NCBI RefSeq assembly: GCF_905475395.1
Contig: NC_058342.1
Location: 7,004,001-7,068,000, forward strand
Source of the DNA: Chrysoperla carnea
Taxonomy: Eukaryota; Arthropoda; Insecta; Neuroptera; Chrysopidae
DNA length: 64,000 nucleotides
Direction of reading: 5' to 3'
Below are positions 47,064-58,552 of this stretch, piece after piece (position 1 is the first letter of the stretch; each line of letters begins with the position of its first letter). The position numbers and the translations under genes were made by a program. The notes under the pieces are model-generated. The model searched no databases and was not told where the DNA came from. It saw nothing but the letters and a program-made list of their open reading frames with translations.

Positions 47064-47980
47064 AAAAATATTGAATTAGAATTATGTGACAATTAGGAGC
47101 TTTTTAGGTGGAATTTAGGTGCGTAAACGATAAATTAGATGCACAAACGATTTTCCAACAATGGACAAAAAAAAAGTTTGCCAGAATTTAATAATCTAAC
47201 CGTCCGTTGTATAAAAGTAGATATTTTCCATTTTCCTAATGGTAACATTTAAGTGCTAATTTAGTTATTCAGAAAACCTTGAAAAATCTAAACTATAGCA
47301 TCTAAAAAGATCATGCTAAAGCAAGCATCGTCTATGATGCATCTCTGGGTGCGCTGCGGCTGCAGCTGAAACAAGCCGTGCGGCTATACTTCTCACAGAG
47401 CAGTACTGAAGCAGACGCAACAACACAGACAAATATTAAACGCATCATATGAAACAGTCAAGTATGCATCAGCAGTGCGTGTCAGACGTTTGCGTCAGCC
47501 ACAGCATAGGAAACAGTCAAGTATGCGTCAGCAGTGCGCTTCAAACGTTTGCGTCAGTCGCAACATATGAATCATACCTTTAAACCACTCGTTGGTCATG
47601 CTTTTAATGGGGTCGAGGCCCAGAGGCGGGATTTTGGCCCTTGTGTTCACGTGATGGCATCCACCATCTGGTCCCCAAGTTATTTAAAAATGCATAAGCA
47701 AAATAATTATTGACTAGCCCAACTTAAAAATATTGAATTTGGATTAGGTGAAGATTAGGAGCTTTTTAGATTCTATAGTTTAAATTTTTCAAGGTTTTCG
47801 GAAGCACTCAATTAGCACTTTAATGTTCGCCTAGGAAAAAAGAAAATATCTACTTTTATGTGGCATACTGCTAGGTTATTAAATCCTAGCAAACCTTCCT
47901 TTAGTGTCAATTGTTAGAGTATCGTTTGTGCATCTAATTTATCGTTTACGCACGTAAATTGCCCCTAATTTTCATCTATT
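47064..47980. mobile_element. Foldback element with GCGTAAACGATAAATTAGAT arms
   Basis: TGCGTAAACGATAAATTAGA on the left returns inverted at about 47932-47958. GTAGATATTTTCCATTTTCC against its inverse, and AAAACCTTGAAAAATCTAAA against its inverse, extend the arms to about 230 bp. A left-end segment (TATTGAATT..GATTAGGAGC) is also present in direct orientation at 47727. Confidence 0.75.
47445..47572 (+). repeat. 59-bp GC-rich tandem repeat, two units
   Basis: GAAACAGTCAAGTATGC starts at 47451 and 47510, each followed by a CAGCAGTGCG..TCA..CGTTTGCGTCAG segment. It lies in the loop of the foldback, in an island (47330-47670) of much higher GC than its surroundings. Confidence 0.8.
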
Positions 47981-48129
47981 CTAAATTAAATTATTTTGCC
48001 ATTTTGATGGACAGACTTTGTTTACAAGACAAAGACCTCTATCGTTACGCCCACCCTCACCGAAAATTCTCTTAAAACTTAAATATTTAAGTCGTTATTA
48101 TTAAAAACCAATACGAATTGTGGAATATA

Positions 48130-48910
48130 AAGGCGCAATTCCACTGAAGAAACGTTTAGGCAACATGTAGTATGAGACATTGACGCCATGAATTCACGTG
48201 TCGCCGTCTGTTCAACAGTGAACGAATCGGTGCGGCCTATAGCATATCTTTTATAGAAGATTATCATATTTTCTCCGAATTATTGTATAATAAAATTACC
48301 GAATACAAAGATAAAAGAATTACAAACGATAAGTTAAAACAATTATAGAGTAAATATAATTATAGAACTGTGATGGAGGTAAAAATAAATGGTTAATTTA
48401 TTTAAATATAAATTGTACATTGATGAAGATAAACATATCAAGAATTTGCGATGTTCATTTCATCACGACCGCAAAAAGGTGGGTAGGTATTGCTTTCCAA
48501 AGTACTGGAAATCTTTTTTACTCATCTGTGTAGAATTTCGAAATAAATCATCGTCAGCAAGGAACTAGTTGTACAAATTATACTGAATTTTTTAATCATC
48601 TACATATTCTTCTTTAATATCGTAGCCTTTTTCTTTTCCATTTACGATTCAAAGCGATTATCAAATGAGCAGCTGCCGCAATTTTTTTTAATGGCATGAT
48701 GTACCAAACTATTAGTTGCCTGAATGGAATCGCTTTAGCCGCATGTCACACTCATCTACGAGAAAGCGCATGCGAGGTAGGGCAACGATTGAACACGCAA
48801 AATTTAATTGAATTTTGTGACACATTGTCGCACGCCTACAATAGGCAACACTTGGCAACAAAAATCGAGCCACATGTCGTTCAGTGTTGCTTCAATGGAA
48901 TTGCGCCTTA
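48130..48910. mobile_element. 780-bp DNA element with AAGGCGCAATTCCA ends
   Basis: The left AAGGCGCAATTCCACTGAAG and the inverse of the right AAGGCGCAATTCCATTGAAG match at 19 of 20 positions. A TTAA overlaps the right end (48908-48911). CGTTTAGGCAACATGTAG-type and GTTGCCAAGTG-type segments lie farther in. No transposase recognised. Confidence 0.75.
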
Positions 48911-48984
48911 AGCAGCGATCATTTACATCACTACACCACTGAACGTTACCATGGTGAATCCGGATAGATTACCGTGTTTTAACT

Positions 48985-49195
48985 AAATAAAACTTAAAAC
49001 ACCATCCACGGTAAAGAACAGAACAACGCTAATAAAACATAGGCTATAATTTATAAAGATATTTGCATTACGCCCGCTTCACTGGACGATTTAGAAAACT
49101 ACTATATGGATTTTAATGAAACTGTACAATTATATAGGCAATAATTTATAAAAATATCGGTTACCCCGCCCGCTTCGCTGGACGCAGACCCGGTT
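48985..49195 (-). repeat. Retroposon-like segment with a duplicated CCCGCTTC motif
   Basis: ATAATTTATAAA..ATAT followed by CGCCCGCTTCACTGGACG occurs at about 49047-49092. The relative ATAATTTATAAAAATATC with CGCCCGCTTCGCTGGACG follows at 49139-49188, a step of about 92 bp. Confidence 0.5.
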
Positions 49196-49270
49196 GCAGA
49201 GTTCAGCAAGTACATGAAAAGATTGTGATTGAAATATCGAACTCATGCATATATGAAAAATGATACTCAC

Positions 49271-49562
49271 TTGAAACTAAATTAAATTCTGCTTGAATAT
49301 GTGCTGTTTTAGAACGTTTCTTTGAATTATAATTTTCAGCAATTACCATATTAAATTCATCACTTGAATGCGTACTCCCATCCTCAAAATCATACACTGA
49401 TCTTTTGGTATTAAATGGTTGAGGTACTTGTACCTGTTCTTGAACTAGAGGACCAACAGAAGCCATATTTTGAGGTCCTAATGAAAAACGCATAACAGTA
49501 CCTCCTTGATGGGACGCGGTGGCCTGTTCCGTAGGTGGTGTGTAATTCGTAGTTGCAAAATA
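49271..49562 (-). CDS. PHF8: PHF2/PHF8-like demethylase, central exon
   Basis: 292 nt, acceptor AATTTCAG and donor TCAA/GTGAGT. It opens in phase 0 and leaves one base, which completes an Ile codon with the next exon. The translation runs YFATTNYTPPTEQATASHQG, then GPQNMASVGPLVQEQVQVPQ, KRSVYDFEDGSTHSSDEFNM, NYNSKKRSKTAHIQ and AEFNLVS. It is a low-complexity linker with an acidic DFEDGS..SSDEF patch and a basic KKRSK patch. I do not recognise a domain; assignment rests on phase, splice sites and neighbouring exons. Confidence 0.8.
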
Positions 49563-49669
49563 CTGAAATTACGAAAAATTTATTTAAGATAATTTTAGGA
49601 ATAAAAAAATTGTGAGCAGCAGAAGTCCATCTTTAAGATCATATTTTCCCTCATTGATGCTTAATAATT

Positions 49670-50272
49670 TTTATACTATGTATATATGAAATATATCAAG
49701 GTATACTAAGTTTAGTCCTAAGTTTAAAACGCTTAAAAACATTGATGTTACCAACAAAATTTTGATATAGGTGTTCATAAAATCCATTTCCGATTTCCCT
49801 TTTGTCTGTCCATCCGTCTGTCTGTCCGTGGACACAATAACGCAAAAACGGAAAGAGATATCAAGCTGAAATTTTTATAACATTCTCAGAACGTAAAAAG
49901 TGAAGCTAACTTTGTAAATGATCAACATAGGTCAATTGGGTCTTGGGTCCGTAGGATCCAAATTGTAAACCGTTAGAGACAGGACAAAAGTTTAACAGCA
50001 ACAATGTTCCTTATAAAAAAAATAAACAACTTTTGTTTAAAACATTTTTTTCGTAAACATCACTTACCCGTGAGGGCAAATTAGGTACAAATTAAATTGT
50101 ATGTATCATATGGGAATATCAGTTATGTGTGTATGTGACATGTATGTATGTTTGGCTGTCTAAGAGTGGCCACCTTTCTTTACTTAAAAAAAAATACTAT
50201 TGCGTAATCAACAGTGTCTTTTCGTGGTATTTCAACAATTAAATTAGTCAATTGTTTATTTTCACTTATTTT
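49670..50272 (+). repeat. Family A dispersed repeat, near full length
   Basis: Shows all family hallmarks, including TTTGTCTGTCCATCCGTC, CAATTGGGTCTTGGGTCC and GGTATTTCAACAATTAAA. An added TGGCTGTCTAAGAGTGG segment (50153) is shared with the 62315 copy, defining a subfamily. Confidence 0.85.
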
Positions 50273-50779
50273 TATTTTGAAATGGGTTTTTTGTCTTTTT
50301 AAATGAAAACGTATAGTTGAGGAAATAAAGCATTTGAGATCGGAATTTAAAACTACAACTCCGATTTTCACGAAACCGGGCGCAAACTGCTCGTATGTGG
50401 GTGTATAAAAAATCAATGTGTTTGTAGAAAGTTAACCCTCGAAACAGCTAATGTGAGACTTATATATGCGCAGTCGTAATATTCAGGATCAATCAATGCG
50501 CAGAAGTATTATTGAGATCAACATGTACGCACAATCATTATATATGTTCTAAATGTGCACCAAACATAAGGATTCTGTAACCACAGAAGCTCAACCATAC
50601 GGAGTAAAAAATTATAGCTGTAGTTTGCAACGCGGAGCCAAGGTCAAAGGGCGCCTCATGGTCCAGAAACACCCTTGCGAGCATAGTGAGTATGTTGGAA
50701 AAATTTTTTTCAATAAAGAAAAAAAATTAAAAATGCCAATAATGAAATGTAATTGAGTTAAATACAAATCATTGATTTT

Positions 50780-51300
50780 ATAATTAGAAAAAAATCCCAG
50801 CGAAGCGGGTGTTTGCAACAACAAGAGTAAATAACGTACCACACCATTCATGAACCAGGAATCTCCATTATTATTATCTCTTTTGTAAGTTATTATAGTG
50901 TTTCTCTATTAGCAATGCTTTTCAAAACAATCCATATACAAACAAATGAAGTTTAAAAAACCCCCGACAAATTTTTCGGGTACGGAAGCTTAAGTTAGCA
51001 CTTGAAGCGTATCTAAGAACACTGTCCATTAAATTACCTTTATCCGTAGAGCCTTCTCCAAACTGAACATGTTTTGAAAATTATCGCCTTTTTTCAGTTT
51101 TTTCGGGTACAGGACCCTAAAATTGCACTTGAAACATATCTAAGAACACTCCCCATTAAATAATCTTTCAAAAGAATCAAAAAAAATCCAGATAGGTTCA
51201 TCCGTTTATTCGATACGATGCCACAGACAGACAAACACACACACACATAGCGGTCAAACTCATCAAACCCCTTTTTTCAAACCCTTATCTAGTGTATTCT
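50780..51300 (+). repeat. Retroposon-like segment with a 127-bp direct duplication
   Basis: TTTTTCGGGTAC, CACTTGAA and ATATCTAAGAACACT-type segments occur at about 50974 and 51101. The block ends with CAGATAGGTTCATCCG, then CAGACAGACAAACACACAC, a common ending of insect retroposons. Confidence 0.5.
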
Positions 51301-51452
51301 ACTCTAAGAATTATAACGCTAACGTACCCTTACAACTACCCATTGACCTTCGATACAGTGAATAAGATTATATATTCGGGGAAATATGATTACAACTTAG
51401 ATTTATTATATTTTATGATCAATAAACTCTTTGATATTTCAATTTTTCTTAC

Positions 51453-51653
51453 CTGTAATTTTTGAGGCTGCGAATAATCGACAAAATCTTTATTAACAGG
51501 TTTCCGTTTTTTCCTTTTCGATTCTCTTTCAGGTTTTGGAGGATTTAATGTCATTATAAATCTTTCTGCGTGACGAATTTCTTTATTAAGATCTTTAAGT
51601 AATTTATGGCTGTTTATTGTATCCGGAATCATTTCTCGATTATTTGAACTGAT
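51453..51653 (-). CDS. PHF8: PHF2/PHF8-like demethylase, exon following the JmjC region
   Basis: 201 nt (67 codons) with acceptor TTTAAATAG and donor CAG/GTAAGA, phase 0 at both ends. The translation is ISSNNREMIPDTINSHKLLK, then DLNKEIRHAERFIMTLNPPK, RKKRKPVNKDFVDYSQPQ and KLQ. In the KDM7 family a helical LxxDLxKEIRxxE segment with a basic stretch follows the JmjC and helical C-terminal domain; this exon fits that place. It joins in phase with the partial exon at the right edge. Confidence 0.8.
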
Positions 51654-51835
51654 CTATTTAAAAAAGATATTAATTATTTACGTATGCTGTTCGATATTAA
51701 TCGAACTAACTTGTCAGTTGTGATATTTAATTATTCTGGTTTAAAAAAATGCGGTTTGGTCTCTTGCAGGGATCTAATTAATTCAAAAATAAGTTGTGAC
51801 CTGCCAACGCGGAGTGTTGCTGTTTCTTACTAAAC

Positions 51836-52850
51836 AATAGACACTTCTAAAAAAATAATTTTTCCCCATTTTTTTTTTTTTGTCTTAAGTTAAAAGTAAA
51901 AAAATGTCATCTAAGCTAGCGAAACCGTTTTTTAGCCGTTCATTTAACTAAAAATTTAATGTTAACGTTTAAATTTTTGCAAGGTAATATAAGCATCTAT
52001 TATGAATGGTTTTGAATCCAAAAAGTTTATATACAAAGAGAACCTGAGGGCTCTGCTAACCTGTAAGTGGATGAGAGAGAAGACTGCCAGTGAATTCTCC
52101 TGTGTCCCTGTCATAGTGATGTCATAATCATATGATGCATAGAGATTTTGTGTCTGCTATTATATTTGTTTTGTACAAAGAGGTTATATATACATTATAT
52201 ACACTTTTGTTTTATTTTTTCTGTCAAATGAAGAAGTGTTAAGTATGCAGATTTGAATATTCTCCAATATGTGGCCGCAGTTTATACTAAGTACACAATT
52301 TGTTTTTTCAGAAATATTGTAATTGAAATATTGGTAGATGAAAGTGCACTTAAATTTGAATAATAATTAAACTCAATAAAACTTTTAGTTAATTTTATTA
52401 AAAATTAAACTGTTTATATTGTGTTTGTTATGTAAATAAAGTTTCTTTTGACGTTTCTACTTTTTGAATAACTTTTAATGTATTGAATAATATTCCATAA
52501 ATAATAGCAATGATGTAAACAATATGTAGCCAATGACATATAGATTAGACAAGGTCACATGGGAACTCACTAACAGTCTTCTTTCTCATTCATCATATCG
52601 CAAGTTTTGGACCCTGGCGTTCTCTAGCTGTATAAACCCTTTGGTATTTTATGAATTGTCATAACAGATGACGTCATGAGTCATGGCGCACGATTTTGAA
52701 GTGTTTTAATGTCACAATTTTTTAGGCGAGTATATTTACTGCAAAACACTTTCAAATGTGAATATTTTATTATAGGGATCATTTTTTTGGTCACTGCAAT
52801 CAATTCGACGTGTTTTTGGTACATCAAAAATTTACTGGAAGTGTCTATTT
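51836..52850. mobile_element. 1-kb foldback element with AATAGACACTTC ends
   Basis: AATAGACACTTC at 51836 and GAAGTGTCTATT ending near 52850 are inverted. GATGAGAGAGAAGACTGCCA on the left and, inverted, GAATGAGAAAGAAGACTGTT on the right continue the arms. The middle is AT-rich with no ORF. Confidence 0.7.
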
Positions 52851-53021
52851 ACAGTGGTAAGGGTTTCTGGTTTGAAAAAGCTTCATAGAAAGCCAAATTC
52901 CTAATCATATAGGTACTATAAATATAATGTATGGATCGCTTTGACCGCCCGTTGCTTGAAAACTAATCGTTAAAAAATTTTGTGGCCGTGAGAGTATTTA
53001 ATCAGAACAATCTGAAGAACA

Positions 53022-54048
53022 ACAATCTTAATCAACCTAGCAATGATGACCATGGAAAACACAAAAGCAAAAGTAAAAATTAACAACAAGCTGAGCGAAC
53101 CCTTTGACATTACAACTGGTGTCAAGCAGGGAGATGGACTTTCAACAACACTGTTTATAATAGCCTTACACAAAGCCATAAAAGACACTGATCAAAGGGG
53201 AACAATATTCTACAAGTCGTCACAAATATGTGCATACGCTGATGACGTAGGTATATTTGCTAGAACCAAAGGCAGATTGATAGAAGTATTTAGAGAAATA
53301 CAGGAAAATGGTTAAAAATTGGGATTGGTAATTAACGAAAGCAAGACAGTCTACATGAAGATCTCGGCCTCACAAGATCGGAGGACGATGGATGACTTGA
53401 CAATAGACGACATAACATATAAGGCGGTAGCAGAATTTAAATACCTAGGGGAGCTTGTAAACAACGAAGGAAGAACTAGTGCCGCCATAAAAGAAAGGAT
53501 CCGAAGTGGAAATCGAGCCTACTTTGCTAACATCACACTCCTGAAAAACAAACTCATTTCCCGGAAGACCAAAATGACAATATACAAAACTCTAATACGG
53601 CCCATTATTACCTACGGCAGTGAAAGTTGGACATTAACATTGGAGGATCAAGAAAGAATCAGGAGATTTGAAAGGAAAATAATAAGAAGAATATATGGGG
53701 CTATCCGAGAGAACGAAGATGACTGGCGTATCCGAACCAACAGAGAAATCCTTGAAATCCTACAGGGAGAAGACATTGTGAAGTTCATTAAATCACAAAG
53801 ACTCAGGTGGTTCGGACACGTTCAGAGAATGGAAAACACACGAATGCCAAAGAAAATACTTGAAGCAAAGATATATGCCACTAGAAGAAGAGGAAGACCT
53901 CGACTCAGATGGTTGGACCAGGTGCTGGGTGACTTGAAGGTGATGAGAGTCACTGGATGGGGATCTGCAGTCAAGGACCGCTTTGCTTGGAGGCGTATTG
54001 TAGAGGAGGCCAAGGCCCACCCCGGGCTGTAGCGCCATTTGGTATGGT
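53022..54048 (+). mobile_element. 5'-truncated RTE-clade retrotransposon with 13-bp target duplication
   Basis: AATCTGAAGAACA occurs at 53009-53021 and again at 54049-54061, immediately flanking the element. The 5' end is cut inside the RT domain. The 3' end follows the stop codon by only 16 bp (CGCCATTTGGTATGGT), typical of the short 3' UTR of RTE elements. The fact that the target duplication is intact points to a recent insertion. Confidence 0.9.
53043..54032 (+). pseudogene. Reverse transcriptase, C-terminal two thirds, one in-frame stop
   Basis: In one frame the protein reads [20 protein letters not shown], then [12 protein letters not shown] (the catalytic YADD box), then QENG. A TAA at 53313-53315 follows, after which it continues KLGLVINESKTVYMKIS and EFKYLGELVNNEGR. 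Later come YKTLIRPIITYGSESWTL and RRFERKIIRRIYGA. It ends RRRGRPRLRWLDQVLGDLK, then WRRIVEEAKAHPGL and a stop. These are the RT palm and thumb and the C-terminal region of RTE-type endonuclease-reverse transcriptases. A single nonsense codon in about 330 codons and no frameshift show it is young. The endonuclease domain and N-terminal RT are lost by truncation. Confidence 0.9.
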
Positions 54049-54275
54049 AATCTGAAGAACATTTTGATGGCAGTTTGAAAAAGTTTCACAGAAAACCAAT
54101 TTCCTAGTCATACACTAAAATTATAATATATTCGTAGCTTTGATCGCCTGTAGCTCGAAAACGACTTGATAAAAATTTTTGTGGTCTTAAGAGCTCTTGG
54201 TCGGAATGATACAAAGAACATATTGGAATAGGTTAGAAAAAGTTTCACAAAAAGCCATTATCCTATCTAATATTA

Positions 54276-55069
54276 ATTTTATTGCAAAATAAAAAAAACA
54301 AACGCAACACTTGTGTTTTCGTCAAAATATCCCAAGAGAAACTTTGTTATCCTTGTATTCTTCCTTTTGAAATCTATCAGGGCTCATACTAAACATAAAG
54401 TCTATCAGGGCTCACATTAAGATATTGGTGTAGCTTCGCCTCCAAGGCTCAAAGTACTTTCAAAGATTAAAAAAAAAAAACTCTTTAGAAAGCTCTTTTC
54501 TAACAATCCGATTTAATCTATGTTTAATAACCATAAAAATTTTTCGTTGCCAAGATATGAGCGATTTAGTAAGCGATGATTAAATATTAGAGATGTGCCA
54601 ATTGTGACTTTGACCGAACAGTCGGCCAACCCTATCACTGTTTCGGGGGTATTCGGTAATCTCGTCGCGCTTCGTATACATATAAATCGCAATTGTGTTT
54701 TGTTTACTTTTCATTGTCCCTTGATTATTACTTTTGCACGAGTCAGATTAGTGTAAAAAAATGATGACATAAGTACAATACAGTTATTGTTCGTTCAGGT
54801 TTTTAAGGCGTTGGAGAAAAAAACAGAATTAAAAACTTTATAATTAACTTAAAATTTTGAGAAATTGTTTTTTATCACGTTAAGAAGTCAAAATTAAATT
54901 TTTTTAAAGATTTTCTAAAATTATGAAAACTTTAAGAAAATATGTTACCGTAATTTAACATTAATTTTTATGGAAATTAATAACATTATTAATAAAAATG
55001 ATTATTTCTTGCAGTTTTTCCTATATATTAATTGTAATTTTCAGTCATATAAATAGATAAAACAACTAT
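54276..55069. other. Intron stretch, no gene recognised
   Basis: CTATCAGGGCTCA..TAA occurs twice near 54377 and 54406. 54590-54680 (AGAGATGTGCC...CCGAACAGTCGGCC) resembles a hAT-type element end, but no partner was found. Confidence 0.4.
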
Positions 55070-55440
55070 TTTTATACCATGTATATATGAAATATAATAT
55101 CTAGGTATACTAAGTTTAGTTCCAAGTTTGTAACGTTTAAAAATATTGCTGTTACCAACAAAATATTGATATATGTAATATTAATCAGTGTTCATAAAAT
55201 CACCTAATTAGTCGTCCGCCTATCCGTCCGTCTGTTACTAAGATAACTCAAAATCGAGCTGAAATTTTTACAGCGTACTTAGGACGTTAATAGTATGTAT
55301 GCACGTATTGTATTTGTGTGTAAGAGGAGTCGATATCATTCTTTACTTCCGTGAAAAAAATTAACGATTTCGTAATCAAGACTTTTTATACATGGTATTT
55401 CAGCAATTAACTCGGTCAATCGTTTGTTTTCACTTATTTA
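55070..55440 (+). repeat. Family A dispersed repeat with a central deletion
   Basis: It has both ends (TATACCATGTATATATGAAA and ATACATGGTATTTCAGCAAT), but the section from TGGGTCTTGGG to CCCGTGAGG is missing. Confidence 0.75.
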
Positions 55441-56273
55441 TATAATAAATTTAAAAAAAAAAATTATGCTAAACGTAGTACGCCAGAAAAACTGTATTTA
55501 TATTCTTTTCGTCAAAATGTTCTATAATTCTGTAAATACTTTGAATTCGGTAGATTTATAAACACATTTGAGTTCATTGATAAGGCGATCTAGGTAAAAG
55601 TCGTGTGATTTATAAATATTAACAAATTGCGCTACTAATTCAACCCGAAAATTTTCATTATAATTATTAAAATTTTCGCATGATGGCAGTTGAAAAAATT
55701 TTAACTCTTTCAGATTTTTATAACGATCACGACATTCGTTAGATATATTGTCTATAATTTCAATGAAAATCCGCTTAAAATTGATTTTTACGTCTACAAC
55801 ATTTGGTTTGTATTAATTTTAAATCCGGTGTACAACGACGCTTTACGATCACCTGTTTTTTGTCATCGAACAATTGTTTCGAAAAAGCATAATTTTTTTT
55901 TTTCTATGCACACACCATCTAAGCAAGTTTTGCAGTGAATATTATTGATTTTTCTCTATTATCAACGTTCAAATATAAAAGATCTGACAATATAATCACA
56001 AATAAACAAAACAATCAATAATTGTGACTTAGTTAAATCAGTATAAGAAATAATAAAATGAAAAAGTAATAGGACTGTATGTATATACGTAGATCAATGA
56101 TCGTACTATTCGTTAAATGGATTATATTCATTATTCAGAAACGATGCTACTTCGGTAATTGTCGTAATTTTTTCGTGTAGTTAGGTCTTGTCTTTTTTTG
56201 AGACTGTATGCGTACGTATGTGTGATATTGTATGTTTGTTTTATTTGCACACACATAAAACTATGATGGCATA

Positions 56274-56792
56274 ATAGGTTGGCTGATAAGTCCCCGGTCT
56301 GACACATAGATGGCGTCGCTAGTATTAAATGCATATTATTTTTATATAGTACCAACCTTCAAATGATTCGTGTCAAAATTTGACGTCTGTAAGTCAATTA
56401 GTTTGTGAGATAGAGCGTCTTTTGTGAAGCAACTTTTGTTATTGTGAAAAAAATGGAAAAAAAGGAATTTCGTGTTTTGATAAAATACTGTTTTCTGAAG
56501 GGAAAAAATACAGTGGAAGCAAAAACTTGGCTTGATAATGAGTTTCCGGACTCTGTATTTTTTCCCTTCAGAAAACAGTATTTTATCAAAACACGAAATT
56601 CCATTTTTTCCATTTTTTTCACAATAACAAAAGTTGCTTCACAAAAGACGCTCTATCTCACAAACTAATTGACTTACAGACGTCAAATTTTGACACGAAT
56701 CATTTGAAGGTTGGTACTATATAAAAATAATATGCATTTAATACTAGCGACGCCATCTATGTGTCAGACCGGGGACTTATCAGCCAACCTGT
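56274..56792. mobile_element. Palindromic Himar1-type mariner derivative (519 bp), TA target duplication
   Basis: Both ends carry the irritans-subfamily mariner terminal repeat (GGTTGGCTGATAAGTCCC). TA lies at 56272-56273 and 56793-56794. The first 241 bp of the transposon are repeated inverted on the right (56552-56792), with only about 37 bp unpaired between the arms. So the element consists of two copies of the 5' end head to head, with most of the transposase gene and the 3' end lost. The arms look almost identical. Confidence 0.9.
56453..56553 (+). pseudogene. mariner (Himar1-type) transposase, first 34 codons
   Basis: From the ATG at 56453 it reads MEKKEFRVLIKYCFLKGKN and then TVEAKTWLDNEFPDS. 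To my recollection this is essentially the start of the Himar1 transposase (N-terminal helix-turn-helix). It is then cut by the inverted arm. The mirror arm carries the beginning of the same ORF on the minus strand. Confidence 0.85.
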
Positions 56793-56794
56793 TA

Positions 56795-57531
56795 CATACA
56801 AATATCAAAGACAATAATAATTATTGTCTTTGTCGAGGTGCCACCTTAGATCATATATTTTAAATAGATGAGCCCAGCGTATACTAAGTATGTATATTTT
56901 TTCGTCACAGAGTAGATTAACAAAGATGAAAATACAATATTCAAACAGCTGACAGAGAAAACACCATTTTAGAGGCCTGGTATTCAATGCGCATGATCGG
57001 AATTAGCTGCTTCAATGATGTGTTTATATTTCACATTCACATGTGCTTAAAATAAATAAATAAAATTTTATTTTGTTTTAACGTTCAAACGATTAATATT
57101 ATTATATAATTTTGCGTTAATTCTATGATAAAAATGTTTTTAAATGGTAAAATGGTAATTTGTACAAAATATACTGTTTTAACTTTATTTAAAAGTGGTA
57201 TAGTATAATCTTCTTGTATATTAAGACATGCGTATTATGACCATGTCTCGGCATTTATTATCCTTGTCAATCTACTTTGAGACGTGGTTCTCACTCTGTT
57301 GACAATTCCAGTAGTGAATTTTCAAAGGGTGCCACTCAGCGGCGCTAGTGCAGCGCAATAAGAACTTATTGAAAATTGAACGAACGTTAGTGTATTTTCA
57401 AAGAACTGACATAATATGTATGTATGTAACTATGGATGATACCCGTTAAGATTTTTTGTTTATTGATATTACTCGTAGATAAAATATAATTAGATATCGG
57501 AACATTGACTAAATGATTTGCATTTTGTTAA
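56795..57531. other. Intron stretch, no gene recognised
   Basis: A slightly GC-richer segment at 57290-57360 (GGTGCCACTCAGCGGCGC) could be a worn transposon end. Nothing else seen. Confidence 0.35.
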
Positions 57532-58462
57532 GGAAAAAATTAGTTGCAAGATCGGACCCATTCTTTTGTGTAGGACTAAATGTGTATAACTCAGGAAAAA
57601 TATTTAAAACAGCTGAATTTAGCCGGAAAAGGGTGCGTCGAGGGGGGAAAGAGGGAAAAAGTGGTTTTTAGCGATTTGTGGCTAAAGTATTAATTTTACC
57701 GAAAAAAGTTAAATAGGAAAGTTCTTGGAAATACATATGTTGAAATGATTCTGACCAAGATGAAGAACAAGGATAATCGACCAGGAAGAGAAAAAAAAGA
57801 ACCCGAAGAAAAAAGAAGAAAATTAACGACGAGAAAATAATTTGATGACTATAACAAATTCTAAAATTTTTACTTTTTTTCTTTAAATTATTTTTAAAAA
57901 TCTAATATTACCAGCAATGATAATGCAAATTTTTTAAATATTTATATATAAAATGACAGATAGCAAAAATATTAATTATAGCGTTTTTAATTTTTAATTG
58001 TATAATTATCATAGACATTAAAAAAATGTATAGCTGAAAAAATTGAACTTTTAATTAATCTCAAAAACTATTTAACTTTTTTTTTTAAATCAAAAAACAA
58101 TTTGTTGGTAATAAAAAACAGAACATCTCCCCAACATGTCCAGTTTTTCCGATTTTTTTTCTAAAAAAGAATAGCTAAAAACAAAAAAATTAGTTTTTTA
58201 CATTTTATTCGTTAAATTTGAGGTTATGTGAAAAAATGGTAAGCACAAAAGTTATGTATTTTTTTATTTCCAAGAACTTTCCTATTTAACTTTTTTCTGT
58301 AAAATTAATACTTTAGCCACAAAACGCTAAAAACCTTTTCCCTCTTTCCCCCCTCGACGCACCCCTTTCCGGCTAAATTCAGTTGTTTTAAATATTTTTC
58401 CGAGTTATACACATTTAATCCTACACAAAAAAATGGGTCCGATCTTGCAACTAATTTTTTCC
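57532..58462. mobile_element. 930-bp foldback element, GGAAAAAATTAGTTGC ends
   Basis: Left arm GGAAAAAATTAGTTGCAAGA with GATCGGACCCATT, then GGTGCGTCGAGGGGGGAAAG, returns inverted at 58225-58462 with few mismatches. Arms are about 230 bp. The middle is AT-rich. Confidence 0.85.
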
Positions 58463-58552
58463 AAAAATTATTAATATCAGATGTATTTAGACTGGTGTAA
58501 CAAGATTATAAATATTTTTTTGAATTATGAAGAGTAGGCAGTGTCTTTCTGT

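Larger units (their letters stand above)
52865..54275 (+). repeat. 159-bp tandem repeat (about 2.3 units) interrupted by an RTE element
   Basis: GAAAAAG-centred unit starts lie at 52874, 54077 and 54236. The second step is 159 bp. The first becomes about 163 bp once the 1040-bp insertion plus duplication is removed. Each unit contains a TTCCTAATCATA or TTCCTAGTCATA segment and TTTTTGTGGCC or TTTTTGTGGTC. Confidence 0.8.

Noticed and set aside
49801..49830. GTCTGTC-rich blocks as CRISPR-like or regulatory repeats
   Set aside because: They are a fixed internal part of family A, present once per copy.
53793..54089. Minus-strand frames over the RTE ORF
   Set aside because: They are antisense shadows of the reverse transcriptase.
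54590..54690. hAT element ends here, at 28633 and at about 42770 (AGAGATGT or inverted variants)
   Set aside because: They resemble hAT termini, but no matching opposite ends or 8-bp duplications were found, so no element could be delimited.
56398..56668. Two 74-codon frames on opposite strands as a pair of genes
   Set aside because: They are the two mirror arms of the palindromic mariner and encode the same 5' transposase fragment plus antisense.
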